Assembly: GCA_030220185.1 (NCBI GenBank)
Contig: JASPKZ010005711.1
Location: 28,501-92,500 of the forward strand
DNA from: Diploptera punctata
Lineage: Eukaryota; Arthropoda; Insecta; Blattodea; Blaberidae
Direction of reading: 5' to 3'
DNA length: 64,000 nucleotides
Each line of letters opens with the position of its first letter. Position 1 is the stretch's first letter. This document shows positions 31,728 through 42,352 of this stretch, in pieces. The notes under the pieces are model-generated. The model did no database searches. It saw only the letters and a list, made by a program, of their open reading frames with translations, and was not told the DNA's origin. A program made the translations under genes and the position numbers.

Positions 31728-32055
31728 CCCGGTCTGAGCGTATAATTTTTCTCTTCAAATGTGATTTATCCATCATTGAGATGTACGAAATCAATAATAA
31801 AAACTTGGAAAAAGCCGTACTGGCTGTAATGTATAATTCCTAAATATGTCTTCTTAATAAAGGATCCGCCATTTGCAAGATAGAAGCATGGCTTCATAGC
31901 ATTTGGTGGACGGGAATTACAATGTATATAGAGACATTTTTTGCGTTTAGATCGGTACTTGCTCAGGTAGCTCAGTTGGTAGAGCACTTGGTCTAGAGAA
32001 CCAAGGGTCCCGGGTTCAAGTCCCGGCCTGAGCGTATAATTTTTCTCTTCAGACA
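31728..32055 (+). repeat. SINE-G unit: body between two tRNA-like ends
   Basis: The block CCCGGTCTGAGCGTATAATT plus TTTCTC occurs at 31728-31757 and again after the tRNA-like sequence at 32020-32051. A body of about 260 bp lies between, as expected for part of a tandem array or dimeric transcript. The body is shared with 60357-60664. Confidence 0.7.
31961..32033 (+). tRNA. tRNA-like sequence (probably pseudo-tRNA within SINE-G)
   Basis: The acceptor GCTCAGG/CCTGAGC, D arm GCTC/GAGC and T arm CCGGG-TTCAAGT-CCCGG are perfect. The anticodon stem CTTGG/CCAAG encloses nine bases, or six pairs close a seven-base loop CTAGAGA with nominal anticodon AGA. A Ser tRNA would have a long variable arm, which is lacking here. 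With a second copy inside a TSD-bounded insertion (60378-60450), I favour a retroposed tRNA-like sequence. Confidence 0.6.
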
Positions 32056-32299
32056 GAAGATTAATATTTTAGAAGAGATAGAAATTATCCAGGTGGCAGG
32101 AAAAACAAATGTAATAAATTAAATTTTACCTAGCAACCAAAACCCATTATATACAATCTACAAATAAACAAATACAACAAATGTCATGAAGATGAAATGA
32201 AATGGTCGAAACGTTTCACAAAAATAATATATATTGAAAATAAAGAAACATTGAGGAAGACGGAGTAAAAGAATACAAAACTAAAAAAGGTATATACAT

Positions 32300-32885
32300 C
32301 ATCATCATCATCTGCATTCATGGATTAGGTCTGTTGACCTGTTCCGACTTCAGCCCATCTCTTTCTAGGTCTGCCCACATCTCGGGTGCCTTTAGGTTTG
32401 TATTTTGTTATTTGTTTTGGATATCTATCTTCATTCATTCTGTCTATGTGTTGCTTCCATTTTTGTCTATATGTATCTATTTTATCAGTCTTATTTCTGT
32501 GTTCTTGATTCTGCCTTCCTTAGTGCACCCTTTAACAGATCTCAAAAATTTCATTTCTGCCGCCGTTATTCTATTCAGATCTTGTTTTTTTATGTATTCA
32601 GGCTTCTGATCCATAGAGCAGTACCGGTACTGCCAATGTTTTATAAAATTTCAATTGGGTCTCTCTTGTTGTTTTATTATTTAGTGATCGTTTTATCATA
32701 CCACATTTTCCCTGGAATTTTGTTATTTTATTAGTTATATCATTATCATAATTAAATGAAATGTCACATCCTAGATAATTGAGATGGTTCACCTGTTCTA
32801 TGATTTTGTTTCCTATTACTATTTTGGATCTGATTTGATTTTTCCCTTGGAATGCCATTATCTTAGTTCTTTCTATGGATATTTA
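32300..32885 (-). pseudogene. LINE family a, RT C-terminal region
   Basis: The minus strand reads KISMERTKIMAFQGKNQIRS, IIEQVNHLNYLGCDISF, GKCGMIKRSLNNKTTRETQL, FYKTLAVPVLLYGSEA and stop. Then, in other frames, come LNRITAAEMKFLRSVKGCT and LKSEQVNRPNP. A (GAT)n tail follows at 32300-32312. It is one of the better-kept copies. Confidence 0.85.
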
Positions 32886-33261
32886 GGTATATACATTTTA
32901 TATAAAAAAATTTCCTTAACCCTTAAATTGGCAAAACAGAATCAGAATCAGAATCAATGTTCGTTCAGTCATGAACGAACGAACAAGTCTGTATAGAATG
33001 CGGCTTTTTTATGGCGGCTACTATGCAGTTCTGTCGACACTGTACATTTTGTCGACATGGGTACGAAGGCCGAGCCCATTAACCCCATGTGATAAGTTTT
33101 GAAGTGCTATAAAACACTTTGAAAATAGTTTGAATAAATATAATATTGTATTTGTAATTAATAGATGTGTTTATATTTGCGTCATTCACTCTTTCCACGG
33201 CTGTGTCCAGTAGCATATTTGGGCTCCGGATGATTGGTTCGTGTGTGACCTAATTAGCTTT

Positions 33262-33590
33262 ACTTACTTACTTACTTACTCACTGGCACTATCGAACCCA
33301 TAGGTTCATGGCCCGCACGGACATAAGCTCTCCATACATCCCTATCCTGAACTAATGCTTTCCAATCATTCCCTGTATAATCTACTTCCCTCAAATCATA
33401 TTTAATGTTATTCTCCCACCTCATTCTTGGTCTACCAACTGGGCGTTTTCCCTCAGGCTTTCCTACAAGGAGCTTCCATGCAACTCTTTCATTCCACATA
33501 CGTGCAACATGTCCTGCCCATCGCAGTCTACGAGACTTAACTGTTCTTATTATATCTGGCTTCCTATAAAGACCATGTAGTTCATCCTAA
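33262..33590 (-). pseudogene. LINE family d, 3' end with (AAGT)n tail
   Basis: The minus strand reads LRWAGHVARMWNERVAWKLL, VGKPEGKRPVGRPRMRWENN, IKYDLREVDYTGNDWKALVQ, and DRDVWRAYVRAGHEPMGSIV. The tail is (AAGT)n. It belongs to a very common insect LINE family. Confidence 0.88.
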
Positions 33591-33698
33591 TTAGGTTTAC
33601 TATGTTTATTTATTAGATGAAATAGTGTAAAATGTGTCATTTATTTTTGCAATTTTTCCGAAAATATATGATTTTTGGCAAATATTTTAATTCAGTAT

Positions 33699-34046
33699 CC
33701 ATCCATCCATAGTAATTCTGCCCGAAGGCAGGTCCTTCACTGCAATCATAGCATTTTCATGATATGCTTGCAGCTTTACTAGGGAATTGTGTAGGTGTGG
33801 TAGCTTCCCGTTGCTTTCCACACCGGCGAAGGATGATGATGATAACGATAAGAATGATGATGATAAAGATGATGGCCATATGATTTCGGGGACCGTTTTG
33901 GCCTTAAAGTTTTCCTGACATTTGTCTTACAGGTGAGAAAAAACCCCGATAAAAACCTCACCCAGAAAAACTGCCCCGACCGGGGATCGAACCCGGGCCC
34001 GCTGCATGACAAGGCAGCACGCTACCTCGAGACCACAGCGGTGGAC
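33699..34046 (-). mobile_element. SINE-1A, full length, 11-bp TSD
   Basis: TAATTCAGTAT lies at 33688-33698 and 34047-34057. The minus-strand head is as in SINE-1B. The 3' half is different: GCTACCACACC, a pair CATAGCATTTTCATGATATG and GCCTTCGGGCAG, ending (GGAT)n. Confidence 0.92.
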
Positions 34047-34164
34047 TAATTCAGTATAATTAAATATAATTAAATGTATGGTTTAATGTATGTTTTCATT
34101 ATTTCTTAGGCTGTTTTGAGCTAAAAAAGCTTTACGAAAGCCTAAGAACTAGTGCAGTAAGACA

Positions 34165-34215
34165 CTGACCGCCTCGAAAATATTTGGACTTTGAAAATTT
34201 TTCGAGGCGATGGAC
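34165..34215. repeat. Hairpin CCGCCTCGAAAA / TTTTCGAGGCG
   Basis: Perfect 11-bp arms about 20 bp apart. No further evidence of function. Confidence 0.6.
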
Positions 34216-34524
34216 TCTAATGTTTTCCTAGTGATGGGTGACCGTTCGTGAATTGGGTCACTTATTTTTAAGATTATTGCGAATGTATATAATTTTTTGT
34301 GAATATGTTGATTTGATACTCTTAAATATAATTGGCAAAACATTAATTTCTCGTGCCAGTTATTTCCATGTGTCGGACCGCACTGAAAACGTAACCCTGC
34401 AATACTGTTATTACGTGGTATATTATGTAATTCAACACACATTTAAGAAAAACGAGTTTATTTTCTTCCGCTATTGTGCATTCCAGGGATTCTCGATGTC
34501 CCGACTCCTTTAATAAAACATTAA

Positions 34525-34978
34525 ACTGAAAATATATGTATTCTACCAGTTATATTATATGGAGGCGAAACATGGATTCTTGGAGGAAAGGAGATTACGA
34601 TTTGAAAATGAAGTTCTTAGGAAAATTTTTGGACCAAAGAGATATGAACAGACAGGTGAATGGAGAAGACTTACATAACAGTGAATTAATGGACTTCATA
34701 GGAAACTAGATATAATAAGAACATTTAAGTATCTTAGACTGCGATGGGTAGGACATGTGGCAAGAATGGGGAATGAAAGACGTGCATGGAACCTTCTTGT
34801 AGAAAAACCAGAGAGGAAACTCCCAGTTTGTAGACAAAGAATGAGGTGGGAGAACAATATTAAGTTTGATTTGAAGGAAGTAAATTATACAGGGAATGAT
34901 TGGAAAACATTAGCTCAGGATGGGGATATATGGAGAGCTCATGTCCGTGTGGCCATGAACCTACGGGTTCGATAGTGC
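34525..34978 (+). pseudogene. LINE family d, RT C-terminal region
   Basis: Decayed frames read LPVILYGGETWILGG, a GEWRRL-like region, then LRWVGHVARMGNERRAWNLL, RMRWENNIKFDLKEVNYTGN, DWKTLAQDGDIWRAHVR. It ends at GGGTTCGATAGTGCC like the other family-d copies. Confidence 0.85.
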
Positions 34979-35078
34979 CATTGTTATTTTTCTTCTGTTT
35001 TATTAAATATATTAGGTAAATTAAATAAATTGATGTATGCTATAGGCTAGATTACCAATTTAAGGGTTAATTTGAAAT

Positions 35079-35415
35079 CCATCCATCCATCCATAGTAAT
35101 TCTGCCCGAGGGCAGATCTTTCACTGTAATCATAGAATTTTCATGCTATGCTTTGCAGCTTTACTAGGGAATTTTAGGCGTGGTAGCTTCCCGTTGCTTT
35201 CCACACCAGTGAAGGATGATGATGATAATGATAAGGATGATGATGATGGCCGGATGATTTTCGGGGATCGTTGGGCCCTAAGCTTCCTGACATTTATCTT
35301 ACAGGTGAGGAAAAATGAAAAAAATTTCACCCAGGAAGCCTGTCCCTACCGGGAATCAAACCCGGGCCCGCTGCGTGACAAGGCAGCACGCTACCTCGAG
35401 ACCACAGCGGTGGAC
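35079..35415 (-). mobile_element. SINE-1A, full length, 11-bp TSD
   Basis: TAATTTGAAAT lies at 35068-35078 and 35416-35426. Layout is the same as 33699-34046, with a longer (GGAT)n 3' tail. Confidence 0.92.
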
Positions 35416-35736
35416 TAATTTGAAATAAATTCAATAAAAGTTCACGTAACTTCACATTTCCCTGCAAACCATTTTGCATTTTTCTTTTAATTCTGAAACA
35501 CACTGGATAATATATTTGAATTTTAGTACACTAGCAATGTTAATGATCATAAGCAAATGAAGTGAGGGTCAATAAGTCTCGAGCACGGGATTTTCCAAGT
35601 CTGGAATGTAATCTTGTAAAAAGGTGTATAATTTGGCTGGTGTGGCCGTGTTCTAGAAGATAAAATAATTACCACGTGGGTGTGTCATCTACAGATTACC
35701 AAAGTCACGCGACTCACAACTAACGTCATACAATAT

Positions 35737-35930
35737 TCATTATTATTATTATTATTATTATTAATTATAATTATTAATTATTAATAATAATTATTATTTA
35801 TTATTATTAATTATTATTATTAATTATTATTATTAATTATATATTATTATTATTATTATTATTATCACCTTCATTAGTATTATTATTATCATCATCATCA
35901 TTATCATTATTGTCATTAGTATCATTATTA
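35737..35930. repeat. (TTA/ATT)n with interruptions
   Basis: Microsatellite made of TTATTA and AATTAT blocks, then TTATCATCA. Confidence 0.9.
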
Positions 35931-35932
35931 TT

Positions 35933-36127
35933 TCAAAAGGTATGGGCACCTCATAAGAATGGAAGAAGAGAGAATACCAAAGAAGATCCTTAATTGGAAA
36001 GCTAATGGGAGAAGTGGAAGGGGCAGACTTAGAGAACGTTGGATGGATGGATGGATGGAGTGAAGTGAAGTATGGAAGCTAGAGATCTGAGGGAAGAATA
36101 TGCTCTAGACAGGAACTTCTGGCGACA
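35933..36127 (+). pseudogene. LINE family e, 3' end
   Basis: Reads YGHLIRMEEERIPKKILNWK, ANGRSGRGRLRERWMDGW with a local GGAT expansion, then decays. It ends in a (TAA)n tail. Same family as 21036-21775. Confidence 0.75.
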
Positions 36128-36212
<85 letters not shown>

Positions 36213-36217
36213 TAATA

Positions 36218-36269
<52 letters not shown>

Positions 36270-36270
36270 T
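36128..36270. repeat. (TAA)n joined to (TTA)n
   Basis: A (TAA)n run and a (TTA)n run meet near 36210: the tails of two LINEs inserted in opposite orientation. Confidence 0.9.
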
Positions 36271-36276
36271 CTGGTA

Positions 36277-36780
36277 TCATGGCAGCTGCCGCCGTCTTCC
36301 GGAAACCAAACGCCATTCCTCTCTATCCATCCATTGATCTTCCTCCATTCCTCTGATATTCATAGCTGCTTGTACCCCTTCTATCCAAGTTTTCTTCGGT
36401 CTTCCTCTCTTCCTCCTTTCTATTAGGATCCATTCCATAACAATTTTTGGCAATGTTTGCTCTGGCATTCGTTTGACATGACCATACCACTGCAATCTTT
36501 TCTTTTCTATGATGTCTATGATGTCCGGCTCCTCTTGTACACCCATAATTTCCCTTATTTCTTTATTTCGTATTCTATCTATTCTAGATTTTCCAGCTGA
36601 ACTTCTTAAAACATCCATTTCTATACTTAAAATTCTTTTCATTTCCCTGGTAGGAATTTGCCAGACTTTAGCACCATATGTTAAAATGCTCTGAATTATG
36701 GTTTGATATATTTGTAATTTTCTATTTTTTGTAATTTTTTGCTCCACCAAACAGAGTTTAAAGCATTTATTGCTTGGTTT
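36277..36780 (-). pseudogene. LINE family e, RT C-terminal region, open frame
   Basis: One open frame of 157 codons: KITKNRKLQIYQTIIQSILT, YGAKVWQIPTREMKRILSIE, KKRLQWYGHVKRMPEQTLPK, RRKRGRPKKTWIEGVQAAMN, REEWRLVSGRRRQLP and stop. This is a well-preserved LINE C-terminus. Lack of stops suggests a younger copy. The RT core is absent. The (TAA)n tail is on the left. Confidence 0.88.
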
Positions 36781-36790
36781 GTTTGTGCGA

Positions 36791-36791
<1 letters not shown>

Positions 36792-36843
<52 letters not shown>
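36792..36843. repeat. (TTA)n microsatellite
   Basis: Pure run between two LINE fragments. Confidence 0.95.
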
Positions 36844-36845
<2 letters not shown>

Positions 36846-36902
36846 ATTTTGAATTTCTTTTGATTTCCGTCCGTCTTTAAATCTTTAGGCTTTTTAGCAT
36901 TG

Positions 36903-37165
36903 TTATGTTTTTTTTGTGTGACGAACAGGGAGCTGGCCTGATGCATCAACCCCCAACCTGGAGGGTTTGTCCTCTTGATCAACCTGCCACTTGACCACAT
37001 TAATTTTAAATATATCTCTGTTTACGATATCTTCACGAGTAATTACTGCCAATTTTAAATTATTTTTCACTTCACCAATCCATTTCATAGTATCCACAGG
37101 TGTTCTACATCTATTTTCGTAGAATTCCATTACTTGTTTTGCAAATCTATTTGAGTTCATTCGTT
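36903..37165 (-). pseudogene. LINE C-terminal fragment, another family
   Basis: The minus strand reads MNSNRFAKQVMEFYENRCRT and WIGEVKNNLKLAVITREDIV, then NRDIFKINVVKW. This pattern (R-M-x-x-x-R, W-x-x-E-V-K-x-x-L, D-I-x-N-R-D-I-F) is known from insect LINE tails. Family assignment moderate. Confidence 0.6.
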
Positions 37166-37439
37166 TAATATATTTTTAACCTTCGTTTTCTAATATCGCT
37201 GTGAATATCTGTATATAATTGTATTTTCTTTTTACTTTTGAGTCCATATGCTTCACCTATGACTTGTGGACTTAATTTTTTTCTTATAATTTTTCATTCT
37301 TTTTTTTTTAATTATATCTTCAATTTTTTTTATGTTCTGTTCCATAGAGACAATGTAGTTCAATTACAGGTTTACAGTGACTTAATTTTGTATGTAAAGA
37401 TATGCAATTTTTATTATAGATGTTGTGAGTAAACATTTC

Positions 37440-38225
37440 TTCTTCTTTGGCTTTCCCCCACTTATAGGTTTGCCGTCTTCAGTTTCCATTTATCTCTATC
37501 ATTCCAATCTCCCTCTTCCAAATTCCTATCATCCATTATAGTTCTGACGTAGGTTTTCCATTTCCATCTTGGTCTGCCACGTTTATTTCTTCCAGGGGGT
37601 GACCATTGGTATATATTTTTTGGCCATCTTTCATTTTCCATTCTTTGTACATGGCCATACCATTTAAGCGTTTGATTTTCAATCCTCTTAACAACAGATA
37701 TAGTGACATTCATTTCTCCCGAAAGGAATTCATTTCTTATTTTATCCTGTCTTGTTTTTTGGAGGCTTCTTCTAAAATAATCAAATTTAACTGTTTTATT
37801 CTTTTGTACTTCCGTCCAAGACCAAGTTCCACTTCCATATGACAAAATATTCTGTATTATGCTCTTATAAATTTTCATTTTAGTTTCCTTTGTAATAGTT
37901 TTGTTCCAAATTACTCCATGTAATGTCTTAGTTGCATTTTTTGCCATTGCAATTTTAGTCGGTACATCTCTCTCACAGGTACCTAAACTTGTAATTATTG
38001 ACCAAAGATAATTAAAAAAAAATCATATTTTTTTATATTCCCCGTTTCGAGTATGAGGTCATCCACATCCTTTCCCAAACACATATATTCTGTTTTCTGT
38101 AAATTTGTATTCATTCCCCATTTTTTATATTCTTCCATTAGTTTATTTATCATATATTTCATATCATCTTCATCCCCTGAAAAAAATTATTTGATCATCT
38201 GCAAAGAACAATGAATGCAGTACTT
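37440..38225 (-). pseudogene. LINE family c, RT from FADD to 3' end
   Basis: The minus strand begins LLFADDQIIFF (palm motif C, near 38200) and passes frameshifts. It then gives a 161-codon open frame: MAKNATKTLHGVIWN, IYKSIIQNILSYGSGTWSWT, TLKWYGHVQRMENERWPKN, PPGRNKRGRPRWKWKTYVRT, NLEEGDWNDRDKWKLKTANL. A GAAGAAGAA tail follows. Sister copy at 38857-39330. Confidence 0.88.
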
Positions 38226-38408
38226 TGAGTAAGCATTTTAAAATTCCAAAATAAAATATAGAAAAAATATATGAAAAGGTATATGGCAGAGGTGTAAGTT
38301 TTATTTTTACAAAAAAAAGTGAAGTACACGGTTGTAAAATAGAATCTGCATTTTGTATTTCAGAAACATAAATTATTAATACCATCACTTAGAATGTAGT
38401 AAATATCT

Positions 38409-38612
38409 CCATGATTATCAATTTGGGTAACTACAATAAGTAGCGGCTCCAGGTTGAGAAAACCAGCTATAGCGGCTGGGGGACTCGACATGCTGACCAC
38501 ATATCACTCCTACACTGGCTGATCATCTACCTCTGTGACTGACACATGTGGATGAGATGCCAGCAGCCGGCTGGTAGGCTAAGGGCCTTCTAGGCCTGTC
38601 GCGCCATGAGTT
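38409..38612 (+). mobile_element. SINE-F 3' part
   Basis: From GGGTAACTACAATAAGTAGC to CTAGGCCTGTCGCGCC. The head is missing. Confidence 0.75.
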
Positions 38613-38856
38613 AGAAAATGATTATCAATATTAAGGTAACTTGATTCTTTGTACACTGAATAATAGTACACTTTTTCTCAAAATTGAGTAGGCCTAAAGT
38701 GACTTTTTTCACTATACCATATACTAATAAAATTCATTGTTAAAACCGTTGAGGTGGAGAGTCATAAAATAAAATAAGTTAAAATATACCTTCTTAGGTA
38801 AGATCCGTCGTCCTCAACTTATAAAATATGTATTTTTTATGCCTGTTAGCCTTTCA

Positions 38857-39330
38857 CAAAGGAAACTAAAATGAAAATTTATAAGAGAATAATACAGAAT
38901 ATTTTGTCATATGGAAGCGAAACTTGGTCTTTGACGGAAGTACAAGAAAATAAAATTAGAACAGTTGAATTGGATTATTTTAGAAGAAGCCTCCAAAAAA
39001 CAAGACAGGATAAAATAAGAAATGAATTCCTTTGGAGAGAAATGAATGTCACCACATCGGTTGTTAAGAGGATTGAAAATCAAACACTTAAATGGTATGG
39101 CCATGTACAAAGAATGGAAAATGAAGGATGGCCAAAAAATATATACCAATGGTCACCCCCTGGAAGAAATAAACGTGGCAGACCAAGATGGAAATGGAAA
39201 ACCTACGTCAGAACTATAATGGATGATAGGAATTTGGAAGAGGGAGATTGGAATGTTAGAGATAAATGGAAACTGAAGACGGCAAACCTATAAGTGGGGG
39301 AAAGCCGAAGAAGAAGAGGAAGAAGAAGAA
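38857..39330 (+). pseudogene. LINE family c, 3' end, 9-bp TSD
   Basis: AGCCTTTCA lies at 38848-38856 and 39331-39339. The open frame reads MKIYKRIIQNILSYGSETWS, TLKWYGHVQRMENEGWPKN, GRNKRGRPRWKWKTYVRTIM, KWKLKTANL and stop, then a GAAGAA-rich tail. It has no stop over 140 codons and is nearly identical to 37440-37947. Confidence 0.92.
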
Positions 39331-39334
39331 AGCC

Positions 39335-39360
39335 TTTCAGAACATCCGTTCCATCTTCAG
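39335..39360 (-). ncRNA. Hammerhead-like core (left arm)
   Basis: Minus strand: CUGAAGA, one extra U, stem II GGAAC/GUUCU, then GAAA. The same extra base after the first core box is seen at 6.4, 11.6 and 42.0 kb. The downstream stem III is not obvious, so activity is uncertain. Confidence 0.6.
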
Positions 39361-39525
39361 CAGGTCCTTCTTCGCTACAATATCTAGTATGATGGTTGGT
39401 GCAGCACCAACCATCATACTAGGTACTGTAGCGAAGAAGGAAGAAGCTTTAGTCACGACAACTCCACCACATAAGGACCAGCAGCACCAACCATCATACT
39501 AGATATTGTAGCGAAGAAGGACCTG

Positions 39526-39555
39526 CTGAAGATGTAACTGATGTTCTAGAAGGCT
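39526..39555 (+). ncRNA. Degenerate hammerhead-like core (right arm)
   Basis: CUGAAGA, U, then a weak stem GUAAC/GUUCU. The second core box is damaged (AGAAGG in place of GAAA). Probably inactive. Confidence 0.45.
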
Positions 39556-39749
39556 TACAGGCATAAAAAATACATATTTTATAAGTTGAGGACGACGGAT
39601 GTTACCTAAGAAGGTATATTTTAACTTATTTTATTTTATACTATATACCCTTTCATATTATGTAAATGGTTTAATATTTGTAAATGGACAAATCATCTCA
39701 GAATAGAGACCAATGACAGAGTTCTTTAACTTAAGAGTATGTACAGCAT

Positions 39750-40010
39750 AACTCACTGGCACTATCGAACTCGTAGGTTCGTGGCTACACCGACATAAGC
39801 TTTCCATACATTCCTTTCATCAGCTAATGTTTTACAATCATCCCTGTATGATCTACTTTCCTCAAATAATGAGATTATTTTTCATCTCCCACCACATTGT
39901 TGGTCTACCAACAAGACATTTTCCATCTGGTTTTCTTACAAGAAGCTTTCATTCCTCATTCGTGCCACATGTCCTGCATGTCGCAGTCTACGAGACTTAA
40001 GCATCTACAT
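39750..40010 (-). pseudogene. LINE family d, 3' end, degenerate
   Basis: Begins CTCACTGGCACTATCGAAC like other family-d 3' ends. The minus-strand coding (GHVARMRNE, KMSCW-like, CRTCRLR) is full of indels. Confidence 0.7.
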
Positions 40011-40014
40011 TATT

Positions 40015-40434
40015 TTAAAAGTAAGTTTTTACTAGTTTTAATGTAGGAATATCTTCCGCTTTTAGAAGACTAAACTGACAGTTGTTTTGTGTATTGAAAC
40101 GATTACTGAATTTTGAATAGTTTTGAATATTTTATTCTGTGAGAGTTCGGAGTAAAGTAGAGAAGAGCATGGAGTGGCCATTTTGTAGAGGAGAACGCTA
40201 TCATTTGGCGTCGTGTTGTCTGTCTTTTGTTCCGGAATCATTTATATTCCTTTGTCACACAGCGCTGTCCATCACAAGCCACGGAAACTCTAACATTTCA
40301 TTGTTTACGATCTTCTTACTACAAGACTAAATTCAAAGACGATACTTAATGTTCCGTATAATATAAAAGTAAGATGTTTTAAAAAAGTAAAATACATTTT
40401 TCAATTACTTATTTTTTTATTTCTAATTATATAA
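40015..40434. other. Unassigned sequence
   Basis: AT-rich. The short ORF at 40139-40330 has no recognised similarity. Confidence 0.4.
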
Positions 40435-40437
40435 TCA

Positions 40438-41203
40438 TAAGTAATGCCACGAGTGATTTCCAAATTATCGATAAATTCACGACTCACGAAGTGAGGAGTG
40501 AATTTATCTAGAGAATTTAGAAATAAAGAGTGGCATTTGTTAGGACTATTTTAACGAATAAAATTAAGCTGTTTACTCACAAATCATTATTTAAATATAG
40601 TTATTTTAAAATATTTATATATTTCATGTAAACGGCGATGTTTGAAAACAAATGAGAAACAATTGGTACGCTTCATCTACTTCTTTTGTTTATCACTGCG
40701 ACCAGATCATATTATTTATTGCCAAAGGAACGCAATATTGTAAGAATGCTCTCTAGTGGAGAAAAAATGAAACACATCAAACTGTATATTAATTCATTTC
40801 TGATCTCGGGTTCTCTATGTTTCTGATGTCGTATGATGTAAATGTGACAATTGTATTTTTCTGGATTATTACCCGGGAAAAAATAAATTTATGAAAGTGC
40901 AAACAGGTTTTTTTTTGGTGGTATAATCAATTGCTACAAATGTTTCTATATTAACTCCTGCAAGCGCTATGTGTTGACATCCATGCACTATATATACAAT
41001 CTGGTAGCCGTATTTCTTTCAGAGTCAGTCACTGCAAAATAATGGTCAGACCTGTTCAGAATATTAAAAAGGAGGAGCTTTCTTTAATATGGTAAATTTA
41101 ATATTGATAAATATTTGGTGAAACACGACTGTGATTGGTTGTAAAACAGAAATCATTGAAACGTGATTGGTCAGTGACTCCCATTCGTGGCATGAGTTAA
41201 ATG
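40438..41203 (-). mobile_element. Element X, uninterrupted copy
   Basis: The reference copy (about 766 bp) from TAAGTAATGCCACGAG to CATGAGTTAAAT. The left flank is TCA (40435-40437). The right end lacks the last AG, so the TSD is not clean. It has no ORF over 60 codons that is conserved between copies. Subterminal sequences TTAACTCATGCC and ATAAGTAATGCC are weakly inverted-repeat-like. Confidence 0.8.
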
Positions 41204-41639
41204 TCCCTGAAATTAATGTCTTCCTATGGGGGCTCCTGCTTAAACTCGCTGGATTTAACTATGTTACTCTTAAAATTAGCTTTAAAATTAAGTTAATACA
41301 GCTCATAAGAAAATTGAAAGACTGAAATATCATCGGGAAGAGAAAAACAATTCCATTTAGATAATATTTACGTGCCACACGCCATCCGGGCGTTGCATTG
41401 CCACGGTCTGGCGGGGGGAGGGAATTAACTATGGACCACACAATACTTTTTTGACCGCACAAGACATCGAAGGCCTCTCCGAGTGAGAGATCAGCTCAAA
41501 GACAGGGCCTCCTCCGAAACAATACTAAATTAAAACGAACCACACTATTCACAACACACACATTCGTAATAAAAACGTCCAACTTGATGATTATGATGGC
41601 CAAAAGATGTTCGGGGACCTTTGGGCTTTAAAGTTTCAT

Positions 41640-41716
41640 ATCGTTTTCTTCAGTCGGTAAGATGCTCTCTTAAGACAACGTGGGCCCAGGTTCGATCGTG
41701 GTCAGGAAGATTTTTT
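41640..41716 (+). repeat. tRNA-like unit with T-run
   Basis: CAGTCGGTAAGATGCTC (A-box-like) and CCAGGTTCGATCG (B-box-like) are followed by a run of Ts. A likely SINE head or tRNA relic. Confidence 0.45.
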
Positions 41717-42000
41717 TTTAAATAGCGTCGTTAATTTTCACAATGCATACCCGTTACCATGCTTCGTAAAATAAATAAATTTGTGTATATAGGGAAATAA
41801 AGTAATTAAAGAAACAGGTCATATGTATAAAATAAATAAAGATTGCAACATCTCATTACTTCGTTTACAAATCGAAATTGAAACAAGATTGTTTAATAAT
41901 CAATTGAGTTGGTGTTTACTTGATGAAAATCCATATTTATTAATTAAATAAAAATAAAACGTAGTTTTATTTGATTTTCATATTTATTATATAATTCAGT

Positions 42001-42033
42001 GACAGCTGTTTCGGTACACTGTACCTTCTTCAG
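42001..42033 (-). ncRNA. Hammerhead ribozyme (left arm)
   Basis: Minus strand: CUGAAGA, one extra A, stem II GGUAC/GUACC with loop AGU, GAAA, then the palindromic stem III ACAGCUGU and C. Confidence 0.8.
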
Positions 42034-42054
42034 ATGCATAATTTGTTAACATGT

Positions 42055-42087
42055 CTGAAGAAGGTACAGTGTACCGAAACAGCTGTC
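42055..42087 (+). ncRNA. Hammerhead ribozyme (right arm)
   Basis: CUGAAGA at 42055-42061, extra A at 42062, stem II 42063-42067 with 42071-42075, GAAA at 42076-42079. The fully palindromic stem III is ACAGCUGU (42079-42086) and the cleavage-site C is 42087. An eight-base palindrome implies pairing between two ribozymes. Confidence 0.82.
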
Positions 42088-42278
42088 ACTGAATTATATA
42101 ATAAATATGAAAATCAAATAAAACTACGTTTTATTTTTATTTAATTAATAATATTGTTTAATTCCACAACTGATGGAAAACGTGTCTGATTAATTTAAAC
42201 CAAGTCAAGTTAATATCTAATTTTAATATGCAATTGAGTCCTGGAGTATTGCATCGCTTCATGTAGATTGTTCCTAGA

Positions 42279-42352
42279 AGGGACAGTTGTGGTCTAGTGG
42301 AGGGAACATCTGTTTCCCGTGCATCAGATCGCGTGTTCGATCCCGCTGTATT
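42279..42352 (+). repeat. tRNA-like unit with T-run
   Basis: TGTGGTCTAGTGGAGGG (A-box-like), GTGTTCGATCCCGC (B-box-like) and a nine-T run, as expected for a pol III unit. Probably a SINE head. Confidence 0.5.

Larger units (their letters stand above)
38768..39650. mobile_element. Palindromic hammerhead (PLE-like) element, split by a LINE
   Basis: The left terminal sequence (38768-38856: ATACCTTCTTAGG, CCGTCGTCCTCAACTTATAA) is the inverse of 39556-39645. The inner parts (39340-39402 and 39404-39555) are also inverted around CCAACCATCATACTAG. Each arm has a hammerhead-like core next to the terminal sequence. A LINE lies at 38857-39330. No ORF of its own, so it is a non-autonomous relative of the element at 6.3 kb. 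Confidence 0.75.

Noticed and set aside
31961..32033. Functional serine (AGA) tRNA gene
   Set aside because: Abnormal anticodon loop, no long variable arm, and a retroposed copy at 60.4 kb.
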